Shown here: one piece after another, positions 34,977 to 46,509 of the stretch | Layout of the letters: each line of letters starts with the position of its first letter | Numbering within the stretch: position 1 is the stretch's first letter | DNA from: Asterias rubens | Lineage: Eukaryota; Echinodermata; Asteroidea; Forcipulatida; Asteriidae | Assembly: GCF_902459465.1 (NCBI RefSeq) | Contig: NC_047066.1 | Location: 6,112,377 to 6,176,376, forward strand | DNA: 64,000 nucleotides | Reading direction: 5' to 3' | Notes under the pieces: generated by a model | Told to the model about the DNA's origin: nothing | Seen by the model: only the letters and a program-made list of their open reading frames with translations | Database searches by the model: none | Translations under genes and position numbers: made by a program

Positions 34977-35399
34977 AAGCCACTTCGGAAGTGTCAGTGG
35001 CGCATGTCTGTTACTGCTGACAACGTATTTCGTCTATCTCCCGTAACCTTTTGACAATACCCGCTGGTGGTATTGTTAAAAGGTTATTGGAGATAGACAA
35101 CATTCGTTGTCAGCAGTAACGGACATGCGCAGCTAGAACTCCGAAGTGGCTTATAGGGTGCGTTCGTTTAGCTTCCCTGGGTCGACCCCGGTCTGCCCCG
35201 GTACGTTTGAATAGATTTGACGGGGCTCACCCGGTTCAGCCCCCAGTGCCCTGCTTGCGGAGTGGGTCACTTTAGGGGTGACCTGAGGTGCATGACGTCA
35301 CCACGTGAGGGCGAGTGTGATCGTTCGTTTAGCTCTTGTCAGGGGCTCACCCGAGTGAGCACCGCAGGGTAGACACAGGGAAGCTAAACGAACGCACCC
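34977..35399. mobile_element. foldback element (34977-35156) next to a GGGTGCGTTCG element (35157-35399)
   Basis: The first has long imperfect arms (AAGCCACTTCGGAAG, CATGTCTGTTACTGCTGACA and complements) around a short centre at about 35065. The second has perfect ends GGGTGCGTTCGTTTAGCTTC and the complement, with inner direct copies of GGGGCTCACCCG. The two are directly adjacent. Confidence 0.75.
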
Positions 35400-35550
35400 A
35401 TAGGCCGAGTTGTCAGAACATGGGGGTGTCATGAGGTGAACACTATGAGCAAGTTCGAGTGTGCACAATGTTTAACTAAAGGTTGACCATTTGCACTCGA
35501 ACCCAGGCTGGTCGACCATTGGTTGACTACTGTGGTCGACCATTTGGAAC

Positions 35551-36481
35551 GGTGTCAGGACACTTCGTACCTTTGCCACTTCGTACCCTGGACACTTCGA
35601 ACCTTTTAAAGGTACGAAGTGTCTTTGGACACTTCGTACCTTGGACACTTCGTACCTTCCCTTGAGACACTTCGTACCTTCCCGTGAGACACTTCGTACC
35701 TTCTCACGAGACACTTCGTACCTTCAGACGAGACACTTCGTACCTTCAGGATTTCTGCATAGTTTCTGAATTTCTGCATCAACTGAAGGGTCACATTGCT
35801 AGTGTCGCCAATAGACTTATTGCACCGATTGAGGACATAAGTGCATTATTTAAACAAAAATTATTTCTAATATCTAAGAACAACTTAAAAACACTTACAA
35901 GAAACACCCAAACACTTCACAACCCCAAGGATATTCCACAAATATTTTTAACAGTAATCATTATTTTTAATGAACTTCACTTTAATGTCCATATCAAATA
36001 AATAAATCATAATAAAAATCATAGTAATAAAAATCATAGTAAAACACGTTTTAAAAATAAATACTTTTAACTTAAAAACTGGTATTCCATCTTTTCCTAT
36101 AATCCGGAAACATCGGATGACGTAATGTACACCGGGCCTCAAAAACTTCCAGCGGAGCGGCGCCCTCTATGGCTGACTGGAACGAATGGCTGATCCGCAC
36201 GAATGTTACAATTTTAAATTATGATATTTTAAACTTCACACTGACAAGGACTTTCACATTTTAGACATTAATAACAATTCATGAGGTATTCAGTTATATA
36301 CTTTTATAATTTTACTGAAGGTACGAAGTGACTCGGCTGACGGTACGAAGTGACTTATCTGATGGTCACTTCGTGCCCCGCCCACGGTACGAAGTGACCA
36401 ATTTGGGTACGGTACGAAGTGTCCCGAAGGTACGAAGTGTCCAGGGTACGAAGTGGCAAAGGTACGAAGTGTCCGACATCC
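35551..36481. mobile_element. non-autonomous hAT-type foldback element with subterminal repeat arrays
   Basis: 931 bp flanked by the 8-bp direct repeat TTTGGAAC (35543-35550 and 36482-36489). The ends are inverted repeats of about 48 bp that begin GG(A)TGTC(A)GGACAC. Both arms are arrays of the unit GGTACGAAGTGTC and its complement (about ten in the left arm, eight in the right); the middle (35760-36315) is AT-rich and carries no transposase frame. The 8-bp duplication is typical of hAT transposons. The arrays are probably transposase-binding sites, as in known hAT subterminal regions (inference). It is inserted into another repeat whose uninterrupted relative lies near 26640-26700. Confidence 0.85.
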
Positions 36482-37030
36482 TTTGGAACCAACCTCGAGC
36501 CCATGGTTTCTTCACTGGTCCCAACAGCTTGTTCCATTCTATAGCGAAAAGACGGAAGGTTGGTTTAGACTTCCAAATGAGTGGTTCGAGTGAGCGCATC
36601 ACTGCGAAAGTACATTGCTGGTCAGTAGTCAACCACGGGTCAACTAAATGTGCCCACTCGAACTTGCTCTATATGGACAGCTTTGATCTCTTCACTTAAT
36701 CTCGATTATTTCTACCTTCAGACACGACAATTCCTAATCCTTAGTCATTGGCATCAAAGTCGGCAAAAACTATGTACTGTCATCCTCATAAAATGTTTTG
36801 GATTTTTTACCCACCCGATACTCAAGTCTCCTATAGTATTAGGGATGCACTTTGTCTCATAAAAGGTTACTTGATATGATCATGAGGGAAATTTAAATTT
36901 CTACTGAATCATTTCAGAGGCACCAGGGACATGTAGGCAATTGCCTCATACTTCATGCCTGTAGATGTGTCAGGCTTTCACAGAGTGTTAAGATTTGTCT
37001 TGTTCACATCAACAAAGAGAAATCCTGCTG

Positions 37031-37217
37031 TGCCCAACTTCATAAAGCCTGCAAGCACAAAACCATGCTTTTAGCACAACAAATTATGCTTCACAAAAAT
37101 AGGTCGCCAGCCAGGACACCAGTATTTCTGCGACTGGTATCCCAGTCATTTCTTCCCTAGCCAAGAACGTTGCTATTAAGCAGAATTTCTAGTGAACAGT
37201 TTTGCTTTATGAAATTC
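37031..37217. mobile_element. family-3 MITE downstream of RPLP2
   Basis: Ends GTGCCCAACTTCATAAAGCC and TTTTGCTTTATGAAATTCGG; the interior includes GCGACTGGTATCCCAGTCAT. It lies about 490 bp past the RPLP2 stop. Confidence 0.7.
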
Positions 37218-37704
37218 GGCTCGGGACTTCTATCCATCCGCTTGCTATTTCCCAGTAAAGAGAAACTTACAAAAAAATACAATCAAAAGAAGGGAAAACA
37301 AAAAAATAAACTCAAGGACAAACAAATCACACAAGTCATTTTTTTTTTTTTTAACTTAAAAACCAACCACTGATTTTTGCTTTATTTTTGTATCACTTTT
37401 GATGTAATGCCACACTTGCAACCATGATAAAAAGTACCCATCAGCCCAGACCAGCGTCCCACTACAGGAGACCAATCAGAACCAGGGCTTCTTTCAACTG
37501 TTTTTTTCAACGTTTAAATTGAATGTTTGTAGGGTTTTTATCCACTTAAAACAAAACATGCCGCTTCCCACACAAAAAATGCGTGTACATATGATTGATG
37601 AACATCATATGTAAAACTCGACATGGATCGACGAAGACGAACACCAATTTAATTTGTGGTAAACGGCAGGTGCAGGCAGCGTGATGTAGCAGTGATGGGC
37701 CTGT

Positions 37705-38786
37705 CTAGTCAAAGAGTCCGAAGCCCATATCGTCATCAGATTCTTCCTCCTCTTCCACTTTCGCCTCCTCCTTCTCTGCAGCTACTTCTCCTTTGTCGGC
37801 TGCTGCGCCACCGCCGCCTCCTGCTGCGGCGACCCCGCCAGTGGGTACAGAGGCTAGCTTAGATTGTCCTGGGAATGGAAAAAGACAAATTTATCATATT
37901 ACCACAAAGATAATGCCAGGGATGTGATAGGCTGTTTACAAAGAAACTAAACTGTAAGCTCAAAGCATGAGAGCGTGAAAGCTTGTGAGCACTAGGCCAG
38001 CTTACATATTTTTGGTTTTAAAAGCCATACTCTCCAATCTGGGGCATTATAAAAGGTAATTTTCTGAAAGGTCACAATGATGACAATGTTGCAAAACTCT
38101 TCGAGCTGAGCATTTGTTATTTGTCAGTCATTCCATATAACATATAACCATGAAATCTGCAGCTTTCTTAAATCAAACAAACCTTTATGAAAAATATCTA
38201 CATCAGTAACATCCCTGTGTTCTCAGAAAGGATAAGTTAATAATCAAGGCAAATCATCCGAAAGATGGTGTTGTTTATCTAATCATCACAGAACACAAGG
38301 TTTTTAGGAGAGTATCTACATGTATTTTGTTGATGGGCGTTTGCCAGTCTGGCCTAACATTATTTTTTCAGGCCTGGAAATACACGCAGGATCAGAAACG
38401 AAGGCCATGCCCTCTGTTGCCCTTGGTATTGGCCTTGGTGCCCTTTCAAAATTTTCCCAACGACTTTAAGATTTTCCAATGATCGCCTTTGAAAAATGAA
38501 AATGGCCTTGCCCCGTGTTAACAATTGAAATTCCAGGCCAGAGTCTGGCCTAACATTATTTTTTCCCAAAAGTAATACGAGTGACTAATACAACTCAGAG
38601 GAAGTTAAACCAACCTTCAGCGATGACCTCTTCGATGTCCTTGCCGGAGAGTTCCTTGATGACCTTGTTGAGATAAGCATCATCTGCCTCAATACCCACA
38701 CTGTCCAGAATCTTCTTGATGTCACTGGCTGATGGAGAGGCATTGCCACCGAGGGCAGCCAAGAGATAAGCGGCCACGTAACGCAT
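37705..38786 (-). CDS. RPLP2: 60S acidic ribosomal protein P2 (two coding exons, 111 aa)
   Basis: Coding exons are 38786-38615 and 37868-37705 (minus), joined after the first base of a Gly codon; the product is 111 aa (human P2 is 115). It forms the P-stalk with P1 and P0, which recruits elongation factors to the ribosome. The start [15 protein letters not shown] and [15 protein letters not shown] are hallmarks of P2 rather than P1. A flexible Ala/Gly hinge and a Glu/Lys run follow, and the acidic C-terminus ends in [12 protein letters not shown], the phospho-Ser stalk tail. A cag acceptor lies one base before the ATG, so a non-coding first exon must lie upstream. A snoRNA sits in the coding intron and another in the 5' UTR intron, a usual arrangement for ribosomal protein genes. 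A possible ATTAAA poly(A) signal lies near 37650. Confidence 0.97.
38217..38296 (-). ncRNA. box C/D snoRNA copy 2, in RPLP2 coding intron
   Basis: This is an 80-nt relative of the snoRNA at 32920, in the sense orientation of RPLP2 between its two coding exons. It keeps the GTGTTC/GAACAC stem, C box TGTGATGA, the guide ACCATCTTTCGG and the D box CTGA. The D' box is ATGA and not CTGA, and there are several substitutions elsewhere. Its flanks do not resemble those of the other two copies, so it is probably the older or ancestral location. Confidence 0.85.
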
Positions 38787-39647
38787 TCTGAAACAGCAAC
38801 AGAAATGTTTTCAATTGATCACAAAATATCTTGGCTTTTTATTTGTTGAGAACCAGGCCTGTATGCTTTGTTTTGACAAGGGCAAGGGCACCAAGGAATT
38901 TTCTCCTTGGTTATTGGCACCCTATGGGGAAATTGTTAGCTTCTACTGGACCATTTCAAGGGCACAAATGCAACGACCAGGGGGCATGTAGGCAATAGCC
39001 TTCAGTGTTTCCGTAAAGTATCAGGCCTGGAGATGGCAGAAATTTTAAGTCCCTAATAATACTGCGGGCCTGATACTCCTTGGAGGCAACAAAGACAATT
39101 GCCTCAATGCCCCCCCCCCCCCCAATGTCATTGCCTTAGTGCCCTTGAAATGCACCGTTAACAAATTTACAATTTCCTCTTATAGGGTGCTCTTTATTAA
39201 GGAAAAAATGGCTTGGTGCGTATTCCCTTTCAAAACTAAGCATACAGGTCTGATACTGCCTTAATGTTTAAGGGCTACTCTGAATCAGAATTACACATTA
39301 CAAAGGCTATGTTTTTACCATTGTTTTGACTGAGGTTTTTTTTCTTTCTCAATAATATTTTAAGTCTTCTAAATTGGTTCAATAAACTTTGAAGATAAAA
39401 TTCATGTTCTAACTTCTAGGAACGTTTGTCATTAATTTTGAAAGTGGTAAAAGTAGGGCAAATCTGGTTACTAGTCGTACACAAATGGTCAAAATCGCAC
39501 CACCACACCAGATGTCCCATAACCCTCCAGTCTGCGACCGTTAGGAGGATGGAGGGTTACGATTATTGTAACTAGGTCAAAGTCAGCAACCATAAAGCCT
39601 GTGATAGATTCTTAGGTACACCCTTTGAATGATGAAGTATTGCTGAT

Positions 39648-39727
39648 GTGTTCTCAGAAAGGATAATTTAATAATCACAGCAAATCATCCGAAAGATGGT
39701 GTTGTTTATCTGATCATCACGGAACAC
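39648..39727 (-). ncRNA. box C/D snoRNA copy 3, in RPLP2 5' UTR intron
   Basis: The third 80-nt copy keeps the same terminal stem, C box GTGATGA, guide and D box; D' is ATGA. It lies 860 bp upstream of the RPLP2 start codon. This must be intronic, because the ATG is preceded by a splice acceptor. Sequence similarity to the DDX55 copy extends at least 50-80 bp beyond the 3' end of the RNA (forward side 39590-39647 against 32855-32919), so one was copied from the other together with flanking DNA. Confidence 0.85.
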
Positions 39728-41081
39728 AAGCTCTCTTCTACATACATACAAACAGTGGATGTGCCCTCGTGTCTTGCCATGCTGTATTTTATATCAGTAC
39801 AATTTACAGTTTACACACACAAAATAGCATTTGAGCCCTTTTTAAGTTAAAAAATAGTAATGGTTGTTAGAATTACAATTAGATATTTGATCAACAACTT
39901 TCTTAATTAAAATAACTACCTAACTTTTCAAAAGAATATTTGTCAACATGCGAAGCACAAGGGATTCGCTAAATTTTAAACAACACCTGATTTGACTAAT
40001 TTTGACATAGCTGGATAGGTCTGTTGGATTGGAGATATTCAATTTGACACCGCATTTGTTCGGGTCTATTCCTTTTTTTTAATAGTATCCTGGTGTCATG
40101 TGTTTTCAGTAGGATAACAGGAAAACTGTTCACAATCAAAAACTAAATTTTTTTTTTCAATAACCATTTCACTTCATGGTGTGTTGAAATTTTTGGTTTT
40201 ACGTTGCGAGAGACAGTCCGCCATTAACAGTGCTTATGCATGCACGACATTGGAGCAACGTCATATGTTTTCACACCTTTCATTGGTTAGTATTTTATTG
40301 AATATTCAGAAGCTAGTATGACGTGCTAAATAAATCAAAAATAATATTCAATTACTACTGAACAAATTTAATTACATTTTTGTCCCAAGGCATTTATGGC
40401 TACTATATTAGAATCCAGAGATATCATAAGGCATGAAAGTAAAACTTCCCACCCCCCCCCCCCTTGATGAAGCACAAACATTTCATAACAATCCCTTTTC
40501 CCCCATTTCAGACCAGTATTAATGTTTGGTTTCAGGAGATGAGAAACCAATCTATGATATTTTCTCTTTAATGTAGACTTAATTAATATTTATTATGCTT
40601 ATCGGAATTTATTACAGTATGCAGTAAATCAAAAAAACATTTTAATTTTTTCACCATAGAATCCCAAATAGCAACCACCTCACGTGATCCATCTAGTAGG
40701 GATGTCAGTTGAAATTATAATGTTTTTTTCTTTGCTTTGCAATGTGGCTATAATGAAAGAACACAGTGATAGGAGTTGTTAGGTGGTAGTTTGAAGAAAA
40801 TCGGTCAAGGGATTCCAAAGTTATGATTAATTTACAGGTCAAGTTCAACAAGGCCGTTGCTAATAGCAACTAACGTAAACAATAAAAAAACAAATAACAA
40901 TGTTATCAGGGTCCTAATTAACAAACTAAGGTTTCAAGTCGCACAAAACCTAAATATATTACTTCCTTGCAAAAAGTTTTATGAAAATAGAAGAAATAAA
41001 ACAATTTGATTGCTAGGAATTTAAATTAACAAATTTTAAAGAATGACCTAAAGTCCCGAGGGATTAGTGAAAGGTGTGAAT

Positions 41082-41411
41082 CGTCGTGTGCCCGGCAAAA
41101 GGACGTAAGGGAAAGTTCCCGGCAGAAGGACGTAAGCAATTTATGTTAAAATTTGTGTTTCAAGAATTATGAGCGGGAAAGTTTGGTAAATTTGTTGCCA
41201 TGCAAAAGTCATTCTAGAAAGGTTAAATTCTGCATGGGGAATTGGGAAACATGTCTTCAGGGTAATTCTAGCAAAAGAACAAACAAAAATGACATATTTT
41301 TCATGTCAGGAGCCATTTTGTTGCTTACGTCCTTTTGTTACTGGGACGAACTACTTTATGTTCCCGGCAAAAGGGCGTAAGGCCTTACGCCCTTTTGCCG
41401 GGCACACGACG
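41082..41411. mobile_element. 330-bp inverted-repeat element inside the 2.57-kb hAT
   Basis: Ends CGTCGTGTGCCCGGCAAAAG and the matching complement; a GAAT direct repeat may be its target duplication. The inner arms repeat TTCCCGGCA.AAGGACGTAAG-type blocks. Confidence 0.75.
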
Positions 41412-41449
41412 GAATATTGACTTTCACGGCTTTTTTAAACAAACAAACA

Positions 41450-42060
41450 AACATTGAACAAACCCATGTTTTCAAAGGAACATATCTCAAAAAGTAAATG
41501 TCTGACAATGTTCATTTTTGGAGCACTAATAGAAAAGTCAGGTGCCTCAAAAGAAAATAAAGAACAACAATAACAATCCATTATCTTATTTATTGTTTGT
41601 TTTTTAAATATGCAAATTATGCCTAATTGCGGGTAATTTGATCCCGGTTTTATAAATAAACAATGAATAAACTTGTGTTTTCAAAAGGGAATATCTCAAA
41701 AAGTAAATGTCTGACTACCTTCATTTTTGGAGCAGGAATAGGAAAGTGAGATTCATTTCAGATAATTTAACAAAAAAACAAAAAAAACATTATCTTATTT
41801 ATTGTTTTGTTTCTTAAATATGCAAATTATGCATAATTGGTGGTTATTTGAATCCCGTTCTATAATAAACTCGCGTTTTCAAAAAGGAATATCTCAAAAA
41901 GTAAATATGTCACCACCTTCATTTTTGGACCAGGAATAGGAAAGCAAGATACCTTTAGGATATGTATGCAAAAACAATATCCACCAACTAATTTGTTAAT
42001 TAATTAAATTTGTTATTTTTTTTAAATATGCAAATTAGGTGTAATTGTTGTTTCAAGAAT
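41450..42060. repeat. three tandem copies of a 190-230-bp unit
   Basis: Each copy has ATATCTCAAAAAGTAAAT, TTCATTTTTGGA and TTAAATATGCAAATTA in the same order (starting near 41485, 41690 and 41888). Copies differ by small indels. Confidence 0.8.
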
Positions 42061-42501
42061 TTTCATCAAAATAAGGGCAGTTGTTGTAGAAAATATGTGT
42101 TAAACTTAAAGTTCTTTATTAATAAAAGTAAATGTTAATTAAAAATCAAAGAAAAACTGAACTGTGTTTAATTTGCTCCAACTTACAGACTGATAATTGT
42201 TTTATACAGAAGCTAGGTTGTGCACTGACTCTACTGGACGTTTCAGTTAAAGTTTAGTAAAATTGAAAAAAAAAATGAGAACTGAATTCTGAAAACTGAA
42301 CACTAATGACACTGAAAGAGTATAAAAATCAACTCAAAAGTTTGTTTTTCGAAGATAATACGAATACACTCTATAAACAACCAAAATTTCTCTAGAAACA
42401 ATTTAAAATTCCCGCTATTATTCTTCAATTTTGGTAAACAATATTTGCGACACTTTCCACACGTCCGATCTTAACCTTGGAAACGTCAACAATGCACACT
42501 C

Positions 42502-42652
42502 AAGGCCGAGTTATAGTCGGTCGCGCGATGGCCGGGCGTCGGAAATCTTGACGCGCGATCATAAAAAGACATGGTTTTTAGGCCTCAGTCTTAGGATTGC
42601 GCGTAAGTCTTCCATCGCGCGACCATCGCGCGACCGACTATAAACCGGCCTT
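42502..42652. mobile_element. 151-bp inverted-repeat element rich in CGCG
   Basis: Ends AAGGCCGAGTTATAGTCGGT and the complement, continuing with CGCGCGATGG. CTC flanks both sides and may be a short target duplication. Confidence 0.75.
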
Positions 42653-43649
42653 CTCACGGGGGACGCGGCGCTGTAGTCTCCATTTTGCAAAACCACTGCG
42701 CAGCATACAATAGTCTGGTTTCGGCCCAATGACGTCACCCCGTAAACAGCTTTGCCGTGTGCTGCATGCGTTACTCTTTACAAGAGGTGGAAACCAGACA
42801 ACTAGCTGTATACACAACCTCTGTACCGGATAGGTGCATAAACTTGAGCAACCCCTCGTGTTGATTGCGCTTTCATCGGAAACTGCCTCGTTCTTGAACT
42901 TTGACACTGCTGTCATTCGTTAGATCACGAATGGGGCTTTCCAACGGTATGCAACTGTATCGCGGGCTGACAGGCTCTCATTGCGTTTAATCAAACGCTA
43001 CATTTGTTCGGTGTTTTATTAATTCAAGATCATGTTTATCGCCCTGACCCGGGTTAAAGATGAAAAGATAAACATCTAAGCTTCATTTTAAGGGGAAGTA
43101 TGACAATAATGGGACATATTTCGTGAGACTACAACCACAACGAAAAACTTCATCACGCTCGGAAACAAAAAGTTAAAATAATTTTTGGAAGATGAAACAT
43201 TGACACTGGACGTGAAAAAGTTCGCCGTTTTTACGCGTGTCACGTGACCCGTTTTGACATCCCTACATCTAGTGACCAGGTGACTAAAGCAGAATGAAAC
43301 TCAATCTAGCAGATAGTAACTTTGTTTTGAACTTTCGAGGTTGGATTATGTTTCTTTGACTCATTTGAATGTTGGCATAATAATGCACTAGTGATAGTAC
43401 CAAAAATCAATCATTTTATAAATGTTTGAGCATAACTAACGACAGGAAACTTTATTTTCAGCATGATTAAGCCTGATGAAAATACAGACCGTGAGTAAAC
43501 TGCATAGCTTCTGTCACCGGTGCAGCTTGCACAATCTCGTGGTAAACGGGAATCAAAGTTGGGGACCGAAAACATATGAGGGTCGATAACGTATGATATG
43601 ACGCTACGACAAAAACCCTTTTTTTGTCTTCTTTTTTTTAAATAAAAAT

Positions 43650-43796
43650 GAGTGAAAATTGTTTGGCAAGATTATGAAATGATTATGAAATAAAACAGTA
43701 TCCAATTAATTACTCAAAATGAGATGTTCATTTTTCTTGGTGAAAATGAGTGAGAAAAGGGTGGCAGGATTACGGATACAGAAAGTTTTCCCATGA
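43650..43796. mobile_element. diverged copy of the GGCGCCACC-type MITE
   Basis: Inverted arms around GAGTGAAAA...GTTTGGCAAGATTATG and GAGTGAGAAAAGGGTGGCAG enclose a short AT-rich core that matches the middle of the elements at 33416 and 33885. No clean target duplication was found. Confidence 0.6.
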
Positions 43797-44135
43797 TTTT
43801 TTTAAAGTTTGACCGAGTTCGACGGGGCCGGGGACATGGTGTTTTACACGTTGTACACGACGCGCAATAAGTTTTAGCATGGAGCCTTGCCTCAATGGAA
43901 CACGTGCAGTCGACAAATTTGATTTATAACTTAGGTAAACGTCAGGGTATCCGACCATTTCTTCTACACGAAGAAATTGTCATTTTCACCGACTACAAAA
44001 ACACAACATAAAATCATACTTTTTCGTACCTAAATTGTACACAACATGAAATTTTAGTGGGTTTTTGGCATAAATAATAGATTAATGTTACAATCAATGA
44101 TTTTTGTGTGCACATAATTCGTTTAAATAACCTAC

Positions 44136-44205
44136 TTTAAGTCTTTTTAGACACGAAACGAAGTGCTCGCCTTCCGTAAAATCTGCAAATTTTCTTGAGA
44201 GAAAG
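44136..44205 (-). promoter_or_regulatory. candidate RPLP2 first exon and 5'-TOP start
   Basis: RPLP2 needs a non-coding first exon upstream of 39727. On the minus strand a pyrimidine tract CTTTCTCTC at 44205-44197 would fit a 5'-TOP start, and a good donor AAA|gtaggt lies at 44136/44135. The resulting 70-nt leader exon and 5.3-kb first intron are plausible but rest on pattern only. If right, the intron contains the 2.57-kb hAT element and snoRNA copy 3. RNA 5' ends could lie elsewhere, for example near 40220. Confidence 0.3.
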
Positions 44206-44416
44206 ATTGAGGTCACGCTGGGTCACTGCTGGATTTCTCTCCCGATTTATCAGGGGCGGCATTCTGCGCCATCAATGGCGCCCTCTATAGTGCATAGTCT
44301 ACCAATGGATTTAATACTTCTGGTTTCCTGCTACTGCTAGAGGCCTTTAGGCGCCAAATGAACATTCAAAATACTCAACAAAAAAACTAAAGGACTCTAT
44401 GAGGGGCCGTTTATGA

Positions 44417-44610
44417 CTAAATTAGCAAACCCATAAATATATAAGAGCAAACCCATATATATAAGAGCAAAACCATATTATAGGAGCAAAACCATAAATA
44501 TACAAGAGCAAACCCATAAATATACAAGAGCAAACCCATATATATATAAGAGCAAAACCAAGAGCAAAACCATATTATAGGAGCAAAACCATAATGCAGG
44601 AGCAAAACCA
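44417..44610. repeat. AT-rich minisatellite (AGAGCAAACCCATA units)
   Basis: About ten degenerate units of 16-25 bp with the core GAGCAAAACCATAT. The apparent hydrophobic frames across it follow from the repetition. Confidence 0.85.
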
Positions 44611-44659
44611 TATAAATATGGATATTCTTTTTAATATTTTATTTTGTGCATAATGGTCC

Positions 44660-46440
44660 GTGATTCATTGTCCGTTGAATATAAGTGGGCGGTTGTATCG
44701 ACAACAGACTTTTATCCTTTTGATCACCATCAGCCCCATGTATAATAAACTTCAACGGCTGACGATTGCACTTTTGGTATTGTCATTGTTAAACTCCGGG
44801 ACCATTGTGTGCTGTCTGTTACCCTCCACACATAGATTTTCTTGTGAATAGTAGCTGTGTATGATTCATGGTTCGCTGAATAATGTGGCAATAACAAACT
44901 TTTATCATTTTGAACTGAATGCTTGATTTAGTGTCTAGAGGTAAATGCTTGAGGCCAGTAAGAGTATTGTGCACGTACACCATGTAGTTTTTGTTGGAAA
45001 CCGTTTGCTAACAGCCATTTATGTTACCCTTTGAAATAAAATCAGAAAATGTATAAGTTTGCTTGTTGCATAAAATTAAATTGAAGATGATGCCTGAATT
45101 GATTTTTACAATCAGAGTTGGACTCTAGACTGACGTGTTGGACTCCTTGAACACTCCAAGTGGTTCAATAGGTAGTGCAATACTTAGGTAATTCCAATAC
45201 TTATGCTGATGTTCTCATGATGTCAGCATCAACAGGAAGTTCCAACAACTTTGTCCCCTTGTACAATTAAATATGCAAATATGGGTCACGTGGTTAATTA
45301 GTTACGATTTTTAATTTTTTTTGGGGTCGGTGGTTTGATGTTTGATCTAGTACGATTTGATTTCACAGAACTCTAAACCACCAAACTCTGCGCTTATGAT
45401 CACCATTTTCCGCTTACTGTGTTTTTCAAACATCATCGTGTCATGCATGCACACAGGTTATGTTTGGCTAACAATTGAGAAAAAGAAAAGGCAACACTAT
45501 CGATATAAAGACAAGAATCTAACTTAAATATTACAAAAACAAATATTTTTTTAGTTTTGGGGGATAAACAAAAATAGTGAATTCACACGGAGATTTAATC
45601 TCGCAGGTATCAGAGATGTAAGCGCGACTGATAACCACTAGGCCATGAGGCCCAATGCATATTACGAGGGTTTACATGTATTTGTATCAACAGAGGGGAT
45701 TATGATCCGGCAAAATAATTCTCGTGTCATGATTTTGCGAACATTGTCACTAAATATGAACTGCTAACGCCTTTAACTATTAAGTAGGATTGAAATGTAG
45801 TATGTTGTCGTCGTCGAAAACCCCTATTCAATTACGCACGTTCGTCCACGGAGGACGCCACCTCGGAGTCTAAATTTGACATTTTTTTCACTAATTTCTC
45901 AAAAACTACAACACCACAGCAAGTAATATTTTAAGGGAAGCTTTCAACTGTTATTATCTTCAAACTGTTTAAGTTTAGTGTAATTCTGTGGACACCATGG
46001 TATGTCGTCGTCGTCTTAAACGAAAACCCTAAGCCTTCGTGTACAAAGCATATTGGTCCAGAACTCGGTTAGGAAACGAAGAAACAGAGACTGCGCTGTG
46101 GTCCAGAACGTATGTAGAAAAACAAGAAAAAGAGACTTGAGTAGACTCCTCTCAAGAAGTCACAACTCATGATAGGTACATACTGAATTGCATTTACCAT
46201 AGAGAATGTTTAACAATAACATGGAAGTGACTGCATCCAGTTATGTTCAAACGCGTAGACTCATCTCAAGAAGTCACAACTCATGATAGGTACATACTGT
46301 ATGGCATTTACCAAAGAGAATATTTAACAATAACATGGAAGCGACTGCATCCAGTTATATTCAAATGAAGATTACGTGGCTAATTAATGAAGATTTTTAA
46401 TTTTGTTTACATTTAGAGTAAAGCTTATGTTCTAAGCTTC
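44660..46440. other. gene-free stretch with a local direct duplication
   Basis: A 110-bp block (GACTC.TCTCAAGAAGTCAC to GCATCCAGTTAT) is present twice, near 46140 and 46258. Otherwise AT-rich DNA and one tRNA-like fragment. Confidence 0.45.
45590..45660 (-). repeat. tRNA-like SINE fragment
   Basis: The minus strand holds CATGGCCTAGTGGTTATCAG (A-box-like) and CGAGATTAAATCTC at the place of a B box. It is degenerate. Confidence 0.45.
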
Positions 46441-46509
46441 AATTTGGTATATTATTTCACTCTTTTGAATTTTCGTCTGATAATGAAAGTTTTACTTTCT
46501 AACATCTGT

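Larger units (their letters stand above)
40697..43265. mobile_element. non-autonomous hAT element (Ac/Ds-like ends, 2.57 kb)
   Basis: The terminal inverted repeats TAGGGATGTCA and TGACATCCCTA are flanked by the direct repeat CATCTAG (40690-40696 and 43266-43272; a possible eighth base differs). The ends closely resemble those of maize Ac/Ds. No transposase frame is visible. The inside holds a 330-bp inverted-repeat element (41082-41411), three tandem copies of a roughly 220-bp unit (41450-42060) and a 151-bp inverted-repeat element (42502-42652). It lies upstream of RPLP2, probably within its 5' UTR intron. Confidence 0.8.

Noticed and set aside
37656-37862. Plus-strand Leu/Pro/Arg-rich frame
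   Set aside because: It is the antisense of the RPLP2 last exon.
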